Shown one piece after another: positions 60,838-64,000 of a stretch of DNA of 64,000 nucleotides; within the stretch, counting starts at the first letter, position 1, and every line of letters starts with the position of its first letter. The notes beneath the pieces are model-generated. The model did no database searches. It was not told where the DNA came from and saw only the letters and a list, made by a program, of their open reading frames with translations. A program made the translations under genes and the position numbers. The DNA comes from Flavobacterium piscisymbiosum. Its GTDB lineage: Bacteria > Bacteroidota > Bacteroidia > Flavobacteriales > Flavobacteriaceae. The stretch is taken from contig NZ_JAJJMM010000001.1 in assembly GCF_020905295.1 (NCBI RefSeq), positions 1,550,001-1,614,000 of the forward strand. The letters run 5' to 3'.

Positions 60838-61079
60838 TTTTCTGGTTTTTTAGTTCATTCAAATTTAAAAAAGGTTTGCCATGAATTGCACTAATTTTCC
60901 TGAATTATTTTTTCACGCAGATTTAAAAAGATTTAAGCAGATGTAAATGGATTTTATTTTACCGCAAAGCTGGTTCGATACAAAGCTTTGCGAACTTTGT
61001 ATTTTCTGAAGATATTTTTGCATAAAAACCTTGCGTGCTTTGAGGTAAAATCAAAAGTAGTCCTTGGCAAAAAATTCTT
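60838..61079. repeat. GCAAAG-family repeats in the gap after the oxidoreductase gene
   Basis: Contains CACGCAGATTTAAAAAG, then CCGCAAAGCTGG and ACAAAGCTTTGCGAACTTTG, the same dispersed motif as at 42665-42810 and 63310-63560. No gene found. Confidence 0.6.
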
Positions 61080-61130
61080 CAAAAAAAATAAAGCCACAAA
61101 CTCACAAAAATAATTCGTGAATTCGTGGCT
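61080..61130 (-). terminator. Terminator of the prolyl oligopeptidase gene
   Basis: On the minus strand AGCCACGAATTCAC pairs with GTGAGTTTGTGGCT (two wobble pairs), followed by TTATTTTTTTT. It starts 22 bp past the stop at 61152. Confidence 0.85.
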
Positions 61131-61151
61131 ATAAAAAAATAGATTAAAGTT

Positions 61152-63260
61152 TTACTTTTTAGGTAAAGCCTTAAATCCCATATTGTAAAGCGTAAACGCC
61201 TGAATGTCTACATTTTCCTGAATCGTTGCAGCAACAGATTTTCCTGCTCCGTGACCCGCTTTTACATCAATACGAATTAAAACCGGATTAGGTCCTGTTT
61301 GTTTTTCCTGTAATTCAGCAGCGAATTTAAAACTATGTGCAGGAACTACACGGTCATCATGATCTCCAGTGGTAACCATTGTTGCAGGATATTTAACTCC
61401 TGCTTTTACATTTTGTACAGGAGAATATCCTTTTAGGTATTCGAACATTTCTTTGTTGTCCTGAGATGTTCCGTAATCGTAAGCCCAACCTGCACCAGCG
61501 GTAAAAGTATGGTAACGTAACATATCCATTACACCAACTGCCGGCAACGCTACTTTCATTAAATCAGGGCGTTGAGTCATTGTTGCTCCAACTAATAAAC
61601 CTCCGTTAGAACCTCCGCGAATTGCTAAGAAAGCCGATGAAGTATATTTTTGAGCGATTAAATATTCGCCTGCAGCAATAAAATCATCAAATACATTTTG
61701 CTTTTGCAATTTAGTTCCGGCATCGTGCCATTTTTTACCATATTCTCCACCACCTCTTAAGTTGGCAACAGCATAAACTCCTCCGTTTTCTAACCAAACG
61801 GCATTTGCAATACTGAAACTTGGTGTTAGACTAATATTGAATCCACCGTAACCGTAAAGAATTGTTGGGTTTTTACCGTCTAATTTTGTTCCTTTTTTAT
61901 AAGTAATAATCATCGGAATTTTTGTTCCGTCTTTTGAAGTGTAGAATACTTGTTTAGATTCGTAATCATCACTTTTAAAATCAACTACAGGTTTTTGGTA
62001 TATTGCAGATTTACCAGATTTTGGTTCTAATGAATAAATTGTTCCCGGAGTTGTGTAATTTGTAAAGCTGTAATACAACGTTTTTTCGTCTTTTTTACCT
62101 CCAAATCCACCTGCAGTTCCTACAGCAGGAAGTTTGATTTCGCGAATAAGTTTACCACTGTAATCATATTGTTGTACAAATGAAACAGCATCTTTTGTGT
62201 AATTAGCGAAGAAAAATCCACCACCGGTTGAAGGTGATAAGATGTTTTGAGTTTCTTTGATAAAATCTTTCCAGTTTTCAGGTTTTGGATTGCTTATATC
62301 AACAGTAACAACACGTGTATTTGGCGCATTTAAGTCAGTTTCGATAAACAATTTAGTTCCTTCATTCTCGATAATCTGATTGCTGCTGTTAAAATTATCT
62401 ACAATCGTTACAATCGGACTATTTGCTTTGGTTAAATCTTTGATATATAATTCGTTTCCGTAAGTAGAATTAGCAGCAGAGATTACCAAATATTTATCAT
62501 CTTCGGTAACATAACCACCTATGTATCTTCTTTTTTGATCGGCACCAAAAATAACTTTGTCTTCTTTTTGAGAAGTTCCAAGCTTGTGGTAATACAATTT
62601 ATGCTGATCTGTTTTTGCAGATAATTCACTTCCTTTTGGTTTGTCGTAGCTAGAGTAATAAAACCCTTCGTTTCCGTGCCATGCAACACCACTAAATTTT
62701 ACATCTACCAGAGTATCTTCGATAGCTTTTTTAGACAAAGCATCAATAATGATTACTTTTCTCCAGTCACTTCCACCTTCTGAAATAGCGTAAGCAGCTT
62801 TATTTCCATCTTTAGAAAAATTTAAACCACCAAGAGATGTAGTTCCGTCTTTAGAGAAAGTATTTGGATCTAAGAAAACTTCTTCTTTTCCATCTTTTCC
62901 TTTTCTGTAAATAACCGACTGATTCTGAAGTCCGTTGTTTTTAGAATAATAAGTAAATTTCCCTTCTACAAACGGAGCGCTGATTTTCTCATAATTCCAA
63001 AGTTTTTCCATTCGTTTTTTAAGTTCTTCACGAAACGGAATTTTATCCAAGTACCCGTAAGTAACCTCATTTTGAGCCTTTACCCAGGCACCGGTTTCAG
63101 CTGATTTATCATCTTCAAGCCAACGATAAGGATCGCTTACTTTTGTATCAAAATAGACGTCAACTGTTTCGCCTTTTTTGCTTTCGGGATATTGAATTTT
63201 ATTCTGCCCAAATGAAATTCCTGCAGTTGTAATTGCCATTATAAGAAATGTTTTTTTCAT
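61152..63260 (-). CDS. Secreted prolyl oligopeptidase (S9A)
   Basis: 702 aa. Signal peptide MKKTFLIMAITTAGISFGQ. The seven-blade propeller region is followed by the alpha/beta-hydrolase domain with the nucleophile in RGGSNGGLLVGATM, the Asp in GDHDDRVVPAH and the His in AGHGAGKS. Length and N-terminus (YPESKKGETVDVYFDTKVSD-PYRWLED) match prolyl endopeptidases. Periplasmic peptide breakdown after proline. Confidence 0.95.
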   Translation of the reverse strand: MKKTFLIMAITTAGISFGQNKIQYPESKKGETVDVYFDTKVSDPYRWLEDDKSAETGAWVKAQNEVTYGYLDKIPFREELKKRMEKLWNYEKISAPFVEGKFTYYSKNNGLQNQSVIYRKGKDGKEEVFLDPNTFSKDGTTSLGGLNFSKDGNKAAYAISEGGSDWRKVIIIDALSKKAIEDTLVDVKFSGVAWHGNEGFYYSSYDKPKGSELSAKTDQHKLYYHKLGTSQKEDKVIFGADQKRRYIGGYVTEDDKYLVISAANSTYGNELYIKDLTKANSPIVTIVDNFNSSNQIIENEGTKLFIETDLNAPNTRVVTVDISNPKPENWKDFIKETQNILSPSTGGGFFFANYTKDAVSFVQQYDYSGKLIREIKLPAVGTAGGFGGKKDEKTLYYSFTNYTTPGTIYSLEPKSGKSAIYQKPVVDFKSDDYESKQVFYTSKDGTKIPMIITYKKGTKLDGKNPTILYGYGGFNISLTPSFSIANAVWLENGGVYAVANLRGGGEYGKKWHDAGTKLQKQNVFDDFIAAGEYLIAQKYTSSAFLAIRGGSNGGLLVGATMTQRPDLMKVALPAVGVMDMLRYHTFTAGAGWAYDYGTSQDNKEMFEYLKGYSPVQNVKAGVKYPATMVTTGDHDDRVVPAHSFKFAAELQEKQTGPNPVLIRIDVKAGHGAGKSVAATIQENVDIQAFTLYNMGFKALPKK

Positions 63261-63668
63261 AGTTTAAGTTTAACAGTTGTCACAAAAATAGCGTTTTTTG
63301 TTAGATCAATACTTATTTAACCGCAAAGTCCGCAAAGATTTTATTTAATAATGCTTTAAAAAAATACAAAGTTCGCAAAGGCTGAAATCAACATATTGGC
63401 TTTGCGAACTTTGCGTTTTTACAAGATCAAGCATGTATAAGAAACCTTGCGTTCTTTGCTGTAAAAATTAATCTGTTTTTAGGTTAAAATGAGAAATCAA
63501 TACAAAGCTTTGCGGACTTTGTATTTTTAAAAGATCAAGCATATATAAAAGCTTTGCGTTAAAATTTTAAATAACGCAAAGCTTAATTAAATAAACCACG
63601 TAAGAAATACAAGTTTAACCAAAAACAAAATAAACAGATATCCTACTTACATGGTTTAATTAAAAAAA
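63261..63668. repeat. GCAAAG-family repeats before the receptor gene
   Basis: At least three degenerate copies of a unit with CCGCAAAG, CAAAGTTCGCAAAGG and GCGAACTTTGCGTTTTT in both senses (63320-63440, 63490-63580). There is no gene. Confidence 0.65.
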
Positions 63669-64000
63669 TTATAAGTTGAAGTTTACCCCCAATACAATGT
63701 TTCTTCCAATATTAGGAATCCCGTCTGTTTTTAATCTTGAAAGGTGAGCAATATATTTTTTATCGAATAAGTTGTTTCCGTTCAGGTTCACATCAAATGC
63801 GTGTTTGCCTAATTTTACTGTCCCTCCAAAACCAAGATTTACCAATGTATATCCGTCTGAAGCGGTTTCAAAACCACTCACATTTTTCTGGGCAAAAGTT
63901 GATGAAACGTTTAATGAAGCATAACCTTCTTCAAACCAGTTATTGATTTTAAATTCGGTTCTTAAAGTATTGTTCCAGTTGTTAGCAGGAATCAAAGGCA
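63669..64000 (-). CDS. TonB-dependent receptor, C-terminal part only
   Basis: The minus-strand frame enters from the right edge and ends at 63669. The 110 visible residues are the last barrel strands: NNWNNTLRTEFKINNWFEEG, then VNLGFGGTVKLGKHAFDVNL, NNLFDKKYIAHLSRLKTDGI and the C-terminus GRNIVLGVNFNL with a terminal hydrophobic residue. NLFDKKY and the GRN ending are typical of TonB-dependent receptors that import siderophores, haem or vitamins; the ligand cannot be told from this end. Confidence 0.88.
   Translation of the reverse strand, partial: PLIPANNWNNTLRTEFKINNWFEEGYASLNVSSTFAQKNVSGFETASDGYTLVNLGFGGTVKLGKHAFDVNLNGNNLFDKKYIAHLSRLKTDGIPNIGRNIVLGVNFNL

Overview
AT-rich window from a member of the Bacteroidota, almost certainly Flavobacterium or a close relative. 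Supporting signs are the TonB-dependent receptor, lax flavobacterial lipoboxes, TAnnTTTG-type promoter -7 elements, weak Shine-Dalgarno signals, a DnaE with a fused exonuclease domain, a long Ala/Glu-rich S16 tail, and intergenic spaces full of dispersed palindromic repeats. All statements come from reading the sequence and the translations; no database search was run.

Layout. 1-6.3 kb: a cell-envelope/ECF-sigma locus (secreted TPR protein cut by the window edge, PKD/outer-membrane protein, lipoprotein and small membrane protein on the minus strand; sigma factor and TPR anti-sigma-like protein on the plus strand). Three copies of a bipartite 30-bp promoter-like motif face the minus-strand genes. 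6.3-10.5 kb: tandemly duplicated secreted S41 peptidases flanked by dispersed repeats. 10.5-13.5 kb: TatD nuclease, PlsC-like acyltransferase, asparaginase. 13.9-21.9 kb: MFS exporter with divergent LysR regulator, tRNA-Ser(GGA) with a RhuM gene beside it, a histidine kinase built on twelve 21-residue repeats, a small winged-helix protein, GNAT, nitrilase, AraC regulator. 22.0-28.2 kb: a tightly overlapping seven-gene operon (AdoMet decarboxylase-like, DUF4178 zinc-ribbon protein, 59-aa membrane peptide, DUF350, membrane-embedded spermidine-synthase-like enzyme, Tat-targeted FAD amine-oxidase-like protein, His-rich polytopic protein). 28.5-31.4 kb: SGNH lipoprotein, DUF3050 protein, glutaryl-CoA dehydrogenase-like enzyme.

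31.5-41.6 kb is the most unusual part: a double-glycine-leader peptide secretion locus. It holds a TPR/AraC transmembrane regulator, five short Cys-free paralogous precursors on the minus strand that share a conserved Gly/Lys/Asn tail (plus a decayed sixth), a VKOR-thioredoxin fusion, five Cys-rich double-glycine precursors on the plus strand (4 or 6 Cys each, always even), a C39-peptidase ABC exporter and an HlyD-type adaptor. The likely logic is leader cleavage and export by the C39 ABC/HlyD pair, disulfide formation by the VKOR fusion, and control by the AraC regulator. Most of these precursors are too short for ordinary gene finders.

41.6-64 kb is mostly housekeeping: trmN6, rimM-rpsP, an RRM protein, the leucine operon (leuC-leuD-methyltransferase-leuA-leuB, minus strand), AraC/SDR pair, dnaE, an outer-membrane barrel, a Gfo/Idh/MocA oxidoreductase, a prolyl oligopeptidase, and the C-terminus of a TonB-dependent receptor at the right edge. 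Intergenic gaps here carry several families of inverted repeats, some overlapping start or stop codons.
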